From the NCBI GenBank assembly GCA_002498285.1, contig DAGU01000090.1, positions 2,565 through 12,642 on the forward strand: a stretch of DNA of 10,078 bases, in the 5' to 3' direction. Under the pieces are notes generated by a model, which was not told where the DNA came from, did no database searches, and worked only from the letters and a program-made list of their open reading frames with translations. Source of the stretch: Methanomassiliicoccus sp. UBA386. Its GTDB lineage: Archaea > Thermoplasmatota > Thermoplasmata > Methanomassiliicoccales > Methanomassiliicoccaceae. The position numbers and the translations under genes were made by a program. Position 1 is the stretch's first letter. Each line of letters starts with the position of its first letter. Below are positions 1 through 7,400 of this stretch, piece by piece.

Positions 1-696
1 TCCCGCTTCGGGATACCGATCATATCATTGAAGACGCTGGCCGACCATCTTCTGGAGGGCGTGCCGCCGTTCATTTTCGCCGCCCCGGGCGGCCTGTACG
101 TCAAGCTGGACAGCGATCAGTTGAAGAAGGCCCGGGAGGAGAGAAGCATCTCCCTGGGCACCCTGGCCGAGGTCGCCGGGGTGTCGCGCCGAACCATCCA
201 GATGTACGAGAACGGCATGGGCGCGATGATCGACGTGGCCATAAGGCTGGAGGAGTTCCTCAACATGCCGATCGTCACCGCCGTGGACCCGTTCGCCCCG
301 CCCGCCCCCCGCGGCAAGGAGAAGGTCGGGCGCCCCATCAAGGTGGAGGTGGACCTGTTCGGCCGGGAGGTCTTCGGTTCACTGCAGCGCCTTGGCTTCT
401 CCATCCAGCCCACCGCCCGCTGTCCGTTCGAGGCGCTGTCGAAGGACGACCGCATCGTCATCCTGACCGGCCTGGGCAACGACGAGAGCAAGCTGGTGGA
501 GAAGGCCCTGGTGGTGCGCGACATCGCCCGCATCGCCGAAAGGGTCTCGGTCATCATCATCGAGCGCTCCTCCTCGAGGACCAATATCGGCGGGACCGCC
601 ATCGTCGGAAGGGACGAGCTGAGCAAGCTCACCGAGTCGACGCGCCTTTATGACCTGGTAAGCGAGAGGAGCGAGGATGATAAGGGCAAGAGCTGA
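1..696 (+). CDS. Archaeal HTH-type transcriptional regulator, 3' part (5' end outside window)
   Basis: The reading frame is open from base 1, so the gene starts upstream; 231 codons are visible. Window residues about 40-89 form a Cro/C1-type helix-turn-helix: a helix with KKAREERSIS, then LGTLAEVAGVS and the recognition helix RRTIQMYENG. The preceding PPFIFAAPGGLYVKLD segment and the C-terminal domain (residues about 115-222, ending near GGTAIVGRDEL) match my memory of the archaeal 'putative HTH-type transcriptional regulatory protein' family, whose members are around 300 residues and carry an N-terminal domain before the HTH. That N-terminal domain would lie mostly outside this window. The role is inferred to be a DNA-binding cytoplasmic regulator; its targets are unknown. 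A TTG at base 28 could be read as a start, but homology-like sequence runs upstream of it, so I treat the gene as 5'-partial. The 3' end overlaps the next gene by 20 bases, suggesting co-transcription. Confidence 0.88.
   Translation, partial: SRFGIPIISLKTLADHLLEGVPPFIFAAPGGLYVKLDSDQLKKAREERSISLGTLAEVAGVSRRTIQMYENGMGAMIDVAIRLEEFLNMPIVTAVDPFAPPAPRGKEKVGRPIKVEVDLFGREVFGSLQRLGFSIQPTARCPFEALSKDDRIVILTGLGNDESKLVEKALVVRDIARIAERVSVIIIERSSSRTNIGGTAIVGRDELSKLTESTRLYDLVSERSEDDKGKS
665..671 (+). promoter_or_regulatory. Shine-Dalgarno for the TraB-like gene
   Basis: AGAGGAG lies five bases before the ATG at 677, inside the 3' end of the upstream regulator gene. It supports the 677 start and translational coupling of the two overlapping genes. 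Confidence 0.6.
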
Positions 697-1306
697 CGGC
701 GCCGAGATCGCCGTTCTGCCGGCCGTCAAGGGCCTCGTGTCAGAGGGCGACGCCGCTGCCGCCGCCATATATGAGATGATGCCCGACGCGGTCGGGATCT
801 CGGTATCGAGGGAGGAGCTCGACGCGCTGCGCGACAAGAGCGTCTACGGCGATTACGAGATGAGCACGCTCGAGGAGGCGTACGCAGAGAACCTCTCCAC
901 CTTCGGCGACGTGGAGCTGCCGTCTCCCTCCTACGTGAGCGCGCTGGAGGCGTGCGAGAAGCTGGGCATCCCGATCATCCCACTGGACATGAACGATGCC
1001 GAGTACACCGAGGTGTACTGCCAGAACATCAAGGCGGCCGACATGGTGCGCGACACTTTCTTCTCGCGCGGCATCGGGCGAAAACGCTTCGACCTCTCCT
1101 CGCCCCTCGCCTTCGCCTTGGACTGGGACCGCCGGGTGAACGGCACAAGGGGCTTTCGCCGGCTGCAGAAGACGCGTGAGGGGCATATGGCCGTCGCGCT
1201 GCGTCACATGGGCCGCCGGTACCGCCGCATCCTGGCGGTGGTCGAGGCGGAGCGGGCCGAGGGAGTGGGGCGTGTCCTGGCGCAGGAACGGGGCAACGAG
1301 GATTAG
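677..1306 (+). CDS. Hypothetical protein, distantly TraB-like
   Basis: A 209-residue soluble protein of uncertain function. Residues 10-50 (hydrophobic strand IAVLPAV, then an alanine-rich helix, then MPDAVGISVSREELDAL) have the rhythm of the TraB/PrgY opening, where a strand is followed by a helix and a 'p-D-a-V-x-V-E-L-D-x-x-R' strand. Residues 165-200 (GHMAVALRHMGRRYRRIL, then AVVEAERAEGVGRVL) resemble the TraB C-terminal element that ends in G-A-x-H-x-x-G. Both positions where TraB/TIKI-type proteins carry histidine motifs are changed here: LPAV appears in place of GTxH, and EAER in place of GAxH. If it is a relative, it may therefore be catalytically inactive or altered. There are no obvious transmembrane segments. 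The ATG at 677 lies within the 3' end of the HTH regulator gene and has a good ribosome-binding site. The co-operonic position suggests a linked function, but which one is unknown. It is certainly coding; the family assignment is weak. Confidence 0.8.
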   Translation: MIRARADGAEIAVLPAVKGLVSEGDAAAAAIYEMMPDAVGISVSREELDALRDKSVYGDYEMSTLEEAYAENLSTFGDVELPSPSYVSALEACEKLGIPIIPLDMNDAEYTEVYCQNIKAADMVRDTFFSRGIGRKRFDLSSPLAFALDWDRRVNGTRGFRRLQKTREGHMAVALRHMGRRYRRILAVVEAERAEGVGRVLAQERGNED

Positions 1307-1565
1307 GTCGGCCACCAACGAGCTCGTGAGCCTACATCTGGACCCGTCATCAACCGCCTTGCGGCCTTCGACCTCATGGTCCGCCACGTTCGACCGGCCG
1401 GCGGCGGCCCGCCATTCATGGACGTGCCGGAAAGGCGATGCTCAGGAGCCTATTCTGAACATCAGCTGTTTACTCTCGGAGAGCGCCTTTCCTCTTGCGA
1501 GGCATCCCAGGGCCCTGTTGTTCCAGGAAACGCTGCTCATGCACAGTTGCCGCCATTCGTCTTAC

Positions 1566-1573
1566 TTTAAAAG
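1566..1573 (+). promoter_or_regulatory. Candidate distal TATA box (TTTAAAAG)
   Basis: TTTAAAAG resembles the archaeal box A. A start site about 26 bases downstream would fall near 1596, giving a leader of roughly 27 bases before the ATG at 1623, but that leader shows no Shine-Dalgarno. It is the less favoured alternative to the AT palindrome at 1591-1604. Confidence 0.35.
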
Positions 1574-1590
1574 GGCGGGTTTTCTGGCGG

Positions 1591-1604
1591 GATTATTAAT
1601 AATC
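1591..1604 (+). promoter_or_regulatory. AT-rich 14-bp palindrome, probable TATA box/operator
   Basis: GATTATTAATAATC is a perfect 14-bp palindrome. Its centre is about 25 bases before the ATG at 1623, the distance expected between an archaeal TATA box and the transcription start of a leaderless mRNA. No Shine-Dalgarno precedes 1623, which fits that reading. The two-fold symmetry also suits a dimeric regulator, so it could be promoter and operator at once. Both roles are inferred from position and symmetry. Confidence 0.5.
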
Positions 1605-1622
1605 ACTTCTCGATGAACGGTC

Positions 1623-3281
1623 ATGGCCGAGCCGTTCTGGGATATGGTCGAGCGAAGGGTCGACGGCCTGTTCCGCTGGATGGAGCAGGGCCGGCTCTCC
1701 GCCCTGGGCATCTCCCTGTACGTTCTCGCCGTCTCGCTCGTCAGGGACATATCGGAGTACTACCTCCTGGACCCCGTGTTCGTGTCGACGCCGCATCCCT
1801 GGCTGTACAGCATCGCGCACCACGTGTCGTTCTACACGGTCATCTTCCTCGGCCTCGTGCTGCTGCTGTCGGCGTTCTCCGGAAGAGGGGTGAGACGCTC
1901 CGCCAATGTCATCGCCAGCATCTTCTGGATCATCATACTGCCGCCGTACCTCGATCACTTCCTGTTCGGCCTGGACATGAACTACTCGTATGCCTCGGCC
2001 ACGGATTTTCTTAACGCTCTCGTCCACTTCAGCGGGAGCAGCTTCAACCCCGGGCAGGCCATGGAGATCGCCGTCGTCCTCGCGGTCATATTCGGCTACA
2101 CGATCTGGCAGGTGAGGGCCCAGCTGGACACCGTGCTGGGGAGGACACTGGCACTGGTCCGGGTGTCGGCGGTGGTCTTCTTCTCCTTCCTGACCATGTT
2201 CATTCTGGCGACGCCTGGAGCATATCTTCCGGTGGGCTTCGAGGGCAGCGTAGCGATGTTCCCGAACTTCGACTCCACCCGATACGTGCAGTTCCACCAG
2301 CTGCTGACCGCCTACTACGTCGTCATAGGCTGCGTTCTATTGCTGCTTCTGGGCATGTTATCGCTGGGCCGGGAGCTCATCGCCTACCTCTGCTCCCTCC
2401 GCCCTGCTCAGACGTTCTTCTTCGGCGGCATCGTCCTGGCCGGCATGGCGATGGGGTGGAGGGCGAAGGGCGGGGACCAGATCATATCGTCGGTCCTGCA
2501 GACGCCGTTCTGGGTCAATCTGCCGTACGCCATACTGGGAGTGGTCTCGGCATTGCTGGTCTGGCACGTCAGCGCCATGTGGAACGACGTTGCCGACCGT
2601 CAGACCGATGATCGTCGGGAGGGGCGGCTGGTCGCCTCCGGAACGGTGAGCCGCGGCTCGTTCCTTAGCGCTTCGCTTGTTCTCCTGATCGTGTCGCTGC
2701 TGCTGGCATCCCTCCTTTCGCTCCAGCACATGGCGTTGATCGCTCTTCTGGCGATCCTGGCGTACGTCTACTCGTTCCCTCCCCTCCGGCTCAAGAGGCA
2801 TGCCATGAGCCCCCTCCTCATCGGACTTGGAACGGGGCTGGCGTTCATCTACGGGTACACCGCCCCGTTCAGCGAGGTGGCCGGCTTTGAGGGGACGGAC
2901 GTGTACTACCTTACCGGCGAGGTTATCTCGGCCTCGCTCGACGCCTTCGCCATCATGGTCGCCGGCTTCATGTTCCTGGGCCTGGTGATCGGCTCCCTGA
3001 TAACAGATGTCGAGGGATACCGCGAGGATTCCCGGGCCGGGATCCGGACCATATATACCGTCATCGGCCTGGAAAGAGGCGTGGCCGTCGTGTCGGCCCT
3101 GATCTTCGTTTCGGCCCTCGCCCCATTGGCGCTGTTGCCAAATCTCCAGGACCTGATCGTCCTGGGCGCCCTGGGGGCGACCGGCGGACTGGTTTTTCTA
3201 AGGAAGCGTAGTTCCCGGGCGGTCATGGCCGTGGCGGCCATGGGCCTTGTATACGTGGGATTCAGGCTTTTCCTCGTATGA
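1623..3281 (+). CDS. UbiA-family prenyltransferase with extra N-terminal membrane domain
   Basis: A 552-residue integral membrane protein. The C-terminal ~290 residues are a UbiA-type prenyltransferase. The first aspartate-rich motif is N321-D322-V-A-D325-R-Q-T-D329, the conserved loop YSFPPLRLKR is at 383-392, and the second acidic motif begins at D462 (DVEGYREDSRAGIRT, with D469). These would bind Mg2+ and a prenyl diphosphate at the cytoplasmic membrane face. Family members are usually about 280-300 residues. Here an additional ~255-residue region precedes the domain, with hydrophobic segments near 66-85, 97-115, 145-162, 180-197 and 228-248; I do not recognise it. The acceptor is unknown: an archaeal lipid headgroup precursor, quinone or polyprenol-type substrate are all possible. 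The GGR-like gene converging on it supports an isoprenoid-lipid role. The start at 1623 is chosen because a TATA-like palindrome lies ~25 bases upstream. The stop codon lies inside the 3' end of the convergent reductase gene. Confidence 0.88.
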   Translation: MAEPFWDMVERRVDGLFRWMEQGRLSALGISLYVLAVSLVRDISEYYLLDPVFVSTPHPWLYSIAHHVSFYTVIFLGLVLLLSAFSGRGVRRSANVIASIFWIIILPPYLDHFLFGLDMNYSYASATDFLNALVHFSGSSFNPGQAMEIAVVLAVIFGYTIWQVRAQLDTVLGRTLALVRVSAVVFFSFLTMFILATPGAYLPVGFEGSVAMFPNFDSTRYVQFHQLLTAYYVVIGCVLLLLLGMLSLGRELIAYLCSLRPAQTFFFGGIVLAGMAMGWRAKGGDQIISSVLQTPFWVNLPYAILGVVSALLVWHVSAMWNDVADRQTDDRREGRLVASGTVSRGSFLSASLVLLIVSLLLASLLSLQHMALIALLAILAYVYSFPPLRLKRHAMSPLLIGLGTGLAFIYGYTAPFSEVAGFEGTDVYYLTGEVISASLDAFAIMVAGFMFLGLVIGSLITDVEGYREDSRAGIRTIYTVIGLERGVAVVSALIFVSALAPLALLPNLQDLIVLGALGATGGLVFLRKRSSRAVMAVAAMGLVYVGFRLFLV

Positions 3282-4461
3282 GGCGGCTGTTCAGCAGGAG
3301 GTAGGGTATCGTGCGCGGCGCCATCCTGCCGAACAGTCCTCTCCAGTCGCTCTCTCCCCGGGCGATGCCTGCGCAGGCCCCCATTATGCCGTCGTCGCTC
3401 TTCACCTGGCCGAAGAACGAGGACAGTTCGACCTTTCCCAGAAGCCAGTGGAGAACAGGGCCCAACAGCACGGCAGACGACAGATCATTGAGGATCCTTC
3501 GGCGGCATCCCGCGGCGTAGACGTCTAGATCCTTTCCATTCAGGAGCATTCCTTCGACAGCCGAGGCGGCCAGGTTGGCGCTCTCGAAGGCGTACGACAT
3601 GCCCTCGCCAGTGATGGGATTGGCGAAGCCTGCCGCGTCACCTATGAGCAGCGTCCTGCGCGAGTGCACGCGGTCGCGGGGGTACAGGGGGATGGGGTGG
3701 GCCGTGACGGGGGATCGGGACATCGTCCCGCCGTAACGCTCTCCGCAGTCCTTCAGTATGCGTTCCGTCGTCCTCCTGAGATCCGCCGCAGTTACCGCCT
3801 GCCCGACCACGCCGACGTTGCCTCCCATCCGATGAGGGAACATCCAGCCGTTCAGGGGAAATATGACCTTTGAGTACGGCCGAACGGTCGGGGTGTCGAT
3901 GAAGTGTACCTCCATCGCGTCCTCGGGAGAAGACCCGAACTCGCATTCGAGGGCCATGCCCATGGCCATTCTTCGCCCTGGATAGGGCCCGAAAAGGGAA
4001 GACGCCAGCCGGCTGGTGCATCCCTCGGCCACGATCAGCGCGTCGGCCGTCATCTTCCCCCCGCTGGTGTTCACCGCAACACCGTCGCTCTCCTCCCTGG
4101 CCCTGAGCGATGTGGTTCCCTCCAGCACTTCCGCGCCGGCGTTCTCGGCCCGCTTGACCAGAAAGTGGTCAAGACGTTCCCGTCGCACGATGGCCGCCAC
4201 TTCCCCTGAGAGCGGGAAGATCTCGCGATGCCCGTCCCATGCTACGGCGAAGTTCCTTATCCGCTGCTCCACCAGTTCGTCAGGAAGTTGCAGTTCCGCT
4301 TTCGCCTGGGCCCTGCCGAGCACCCCACCAGCGCAGCACTTGTGACGCGGCAGGACGTTCCGTTCCAGCAGGACCGTCCTCAGACCGGCCGATGCGCAGC
4401 GGAAGGCGGCCTGGGCGCCAGCCGGGCCGGCGCCGGACACGATGACGTCGTATCTGTCCAA
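3262..4461 (-). CDS. Geranylgeranyl-reductase-family FAD-dependent oxidoreductase
   Basis: A 399-residue flavoprotein. The N-terminal Rossmann dinucleotide fold is clear: DVIVSGAGPAG at residues 5-15 and the ribose-binding acid at E33 (VLLER). KCCAGGV at 41-47 sits where geranylgeranyl reductases have their K-x-C-G-type motif. R93-R94-E95-R96 in IVRRERLDHFL is typical of the p-hydroxybenzoate-hydroxylase-like superfamily. GDAAGF at 274-279 and NPITGEGM at 281-288 bind the FAD pyrophosphate. The substrate-side motif is NGWMFPHR (204-211); the usual Tyr of Y-x-W-x-F-P is Asn here. The expected reaction is saturation of geranylgeranyl chains in archaeal membrane lipids or related polyprenols. 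The start is TTG at 4461, supported by a Shine-Dalgarno overlapping the upstream stop codon. It is the second gene of the operon with the giant surface protein. Its 3' end overlaps the convergent UbiA gene by 20 bp. The exact substrate is not deducible. Confidence 0.88.
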   Translation of the reverse strand: MDRYDVIVSGAGPAGAQAAFRCASAGLRTVLLERNVLPRHKCCAGGVLGRAQAKAELQLPDELVEQRIRNFAVAWDGHREIFPLSGEVAAIVRRERLDHFLVKRAENAGAEVLEGTTSLRAREESDGVAVNTSGGKMTADALIVAEGCTSRLASSLFGPYPGRRMAMGMALECEFGSSPEDAMEVHFIDTPTVRPYSKVIFPLNGWMFPHRMGGNVGVVGQAVTAADLRRTTERILKDCGERYGGTMSRSPVTAHPIPLYPRDRVHSRRTLLIGDAAGFANPITGEGMSYAFESANLAASAVEGMLLNGKDLDVYAAGCRRRILNDLSSAVLLGPVLHWLLGKVELSSFFGQVKSDDGIMGACAGIARGESDWRGLFGRMAPRTIPYLLLNSRLIRGKA

Positions 4462-4465
4462 ACGG

Positions 4466-7400
4466 TTACCTCTTACGATTGGTCAGCCGCTCGATGGTGA
4501 TGGATGTTACCACTATCCCCGCCAGCCCAACGAAGGGGAAGAACATGGATAGATTGATGTCACCTGTCACGACGTTGATGCCGGCCTCGTCTCCGTCCAG
4601 GGCGCTTAGTGGCGATTCATCGAACGTCCAACTCCCGATCTGGGGCTCATTGGCATAGGTCCAGATCGTTGGTATGGACGGCGTTCCGCTATTACCAGGG
4701 GCGAAACCGACTATCAGGACTATATCGAGGTCAAAGTCAGCATCGAAATCGCCAAGGGCTATGGATACCGCGTCATACTTTTCCCCGTTGGTCCCCACCT
4801 GGGCAGCAAGCCCGGTAGTGTGGACTGCCATCTGAGCGTCGAGGCCTCCCGTCGACTGTCCGGTGAGAACCATCAGGGTATGCGTGGTGGTTCCGCCGAC
4901 GCGGGAGGTGGCTGCGACCACATCGTTATATCCGTCAATGGCATGGTTGGCCCCAGCGGCATCGACAGCGCCGTTGCTGCCCACATCGCCTATGGCAATG
5001 GCAGTTATGTACTCAGAGTCCACGTTGGGCAGGGGATCCAGACCGGTCACGTATTGATATTTCAGATTTGCCGCCAACCACTCTACGCCAGGCGAGTAGT
5101 GGCCGATACGCACCATATCCAGATATATGGACCGAAATTCAGATTGCACCTTGGTCTGGTTATTATCTACGATCTTCAGATAGTACTTGGAATTGCTGGT
5201 ATAGTACAGGGGATAGGAATAGGTCTTCTGCTCGGTGCCCCAGATGGTGCCTAGGGGGAACCATCTGGCGTTGTCGGGAGAGTACATCAGTCTGAAGCTC
5301 TCATCCTCATTGGAGCAGTGCGCCACGATGTCGAGGTTGTGTATCGACCGTTCCGGCAGGTTCGGGATCTCGAACTGCCATTCCAGATACATCCCTTCGA
5401 CGAATGTGATCTCCAGCCAGATAGCATCGAATTTTACCGCGCCGATGTTTCCATTGTGCGTGAAGATGATGTTTAGGGCATTGATGTCGTCTGCTCCCTC
5501 GAGCCCATTGGTCAAGAGATCATAGGTCTGATGCCTTGTCAGATCGGATTGCTCTGGCACTATGCCTGTGGCCATGGCCCCGAGGGGGTCGCCACCCGTA
5601 AACCATAGCACCTCACTGTTGCCATCATAGCCCGAATCTACCGAATATTGAACATGGAGGACTGCAGTTGCAATGGTCTTGCCGAGATTGCCAGACCCCA
5701 CGCTGAACTGCTGGATGTGGAGCTGTTTGCCAGCATGTATGTTGTATGACTGACCGTCCGGTTGCTTCAAAAGGTCCAGGCTCTCCTCGGTATTGTCCCC
5801 CGGCCCCTTCGACCCCGTGATCGAAACGAAGATGTTGGACTCGAGGTAGATCTCAGTTAACGTCTCAACCTTTCCATCGACCCCCATAAGGTCCGCTATC
5901 CAACCAGCTGGATCCAATCCTTCCACTGCATGAGTCACTGACGCGGTAGGCTTCAGCTCATTCGTACCATATTCCACGGTCGGATGGGTGTAGTCTATTG
6001 AACTGTCCTTTCCCGTCGTGTGGATTATGTAGATCGCATCGTTCTTCGTACTGGTTCTGATGATGTCCAGATAGCCCTGGTTGTCCATCTGGGCGACCTC
6101 CACGCGCGGCATCCTCTGCATATGGTCATATGGTTTGTAACCGCCGACCGTAGATGTAACAGCAGGTATGATAGGATGAGAAGCGAACGTGCTCTGGCGA
6201 CGGTCGGACGAGGTCACAGACTCTTTCCAAGCGCTCATCCAGATGTACGTCTTTCCCGTCTCGTCCACTCCGACGATATCATCGCAGCCGTCCTTGTTGA
6301 AATCGCCGATCGCCAGGTCCAGGATGGCGGGGTTGTCGTTGGAGTTGGCTTCCGGCGTCCCAGAGAGCCAATCCAATGTCGAGCTCAGAGACGTTTTGCG
6401 CCAACCCGCATCATCGCCCCAGAAGACGTAGACCCCCCGATTGAAGAACATGGCCTTGGTCTTCTCGGGGTGAGCCTTTGCATCGTTTTCATTTTCCGCG
6501 GTGGAGTGTATCACGATGTGCGCATAGCTGGCCACAATGTCGGTGTAGCCGTCCCCGTTGAAGTCGCCGGTCTCCATGGCCACACATAGCTCGTTCTCCT
6601 CCACGAACACCATGGATGTTTCGGTGCTCCTGGTCACGAACCCGCCGGGGAATGTGTAGGAAGTGCCCCAGCCACCCGTCAGCCTAACCCCGCTCGGTAT
6701 ATACAACGTCACATCCTCGTTGACCAGACCCTGTTTGTTGGACCCGAACACCCTACTACTGGCGGTTCCGTCCCCGTAACTGGTATCTACCGCCTGCGTT
6801 CCAGGGTTGGCGTCGAACGGCGTTACGATGATATTTGGCGTCTCAGACCATTCTTTTCCATTCACATCTAGACAGCGGTACCATGCGATGCTGACCGAGG
6901 AATCCTGGAACGCCACCAGGAGGTCCTTGATGCCGTCATTGTCCATGTCCGCGATCGTCATGGCAAGGGGGCCGTCATATGTGGGATTGGCGATCGTGGT
7001 CTTTCCCCAGGAGTTCGAGCCAACCCCTTTCTCGAACCACACCAGCTTGCTGTTGTCCCACTGTGCGCCCGAGGAGCTCCATGTGTAGCTTCCGGTCCCG
7101 ATGCTGGCAACTATATCGGTCATGCTCAGGGGGGCGGTGACATTGAACTGCGTGGCGATGTTGTGATAGGTCTCTCCCTGCCCCGGACTGCCATGATCGG
7201 TGATGAAGGACAGCGTTAACGTGTATGAGTTCTTCTTCGGCAGCCACCACGATAGGTCCGCCGCCTTTAGCTCGATATAGACCGTGTACACCCCGGTCGT
7301 GTCGGAATCACCGACCCTGGTGGCGCTGTCGCTCGTGGACGACGTCTTGAAAAGGGAGCTCATGGGAGCGCTATAGGCGGGGGCCGCGCCATATTCGGTC

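Larger units (their letters stand above)
1307..1622. other. Intergenic region without a convincing gene
   Basis: About 316 bases between the TraB-like gene and the UbiA-family gene. Short open frames cross it, but their translations are shadow-like and low-complexity, with no ribosome-binding site. No tRNA-like T-arm plus acceptor pairing was found. Small symmetric elements are visible: GGCGG-CGGC-CCGCC (1400-1413), CCTC-TTGC-GAGG (1491-1502) and the 10-bp palindrome CAGGGCCCTG (1508-1517). None is followed by a T-run. The right end turns AT-rich and holds the promoter elements listed separately. Confidence 0.6.

Noticed and set aside
740..1387. 215-codon minus-strand frame opposite the TraB-like gene
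   Set aside because: The His/Arg/Val-rich translation is typical of a GC-rich shadow frame; the plus-strand gene has a ribosome-binding site and a coherent protein.
1376..1413. GTTCGA followed by a GC stem, resembling a tRNA T-arm
   Set aside because: No matching T-stem, acceptor stem or anticodon arm could be paired around it.
1376..1570. Short plus-strand frame in the 1307-1622 gap
   Set aside because: No ribosome-binding site or promoter at the right place, and no protein-like pattern.
3191..3200. T5 run as a possible transcription terminator
   Set aside because: It lies inside the UbiA coding sequence about 80 bases before its stop and is on the wrong strand for the reductase transcript.
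4724..6949. Regular repeats considered as a CRISPR or satellite array
   Set aside because: The repeats are similar only at the protein level, have unequal spacing (71-368 codons) and stay in one reading frame; they are calcium-loop motifs.
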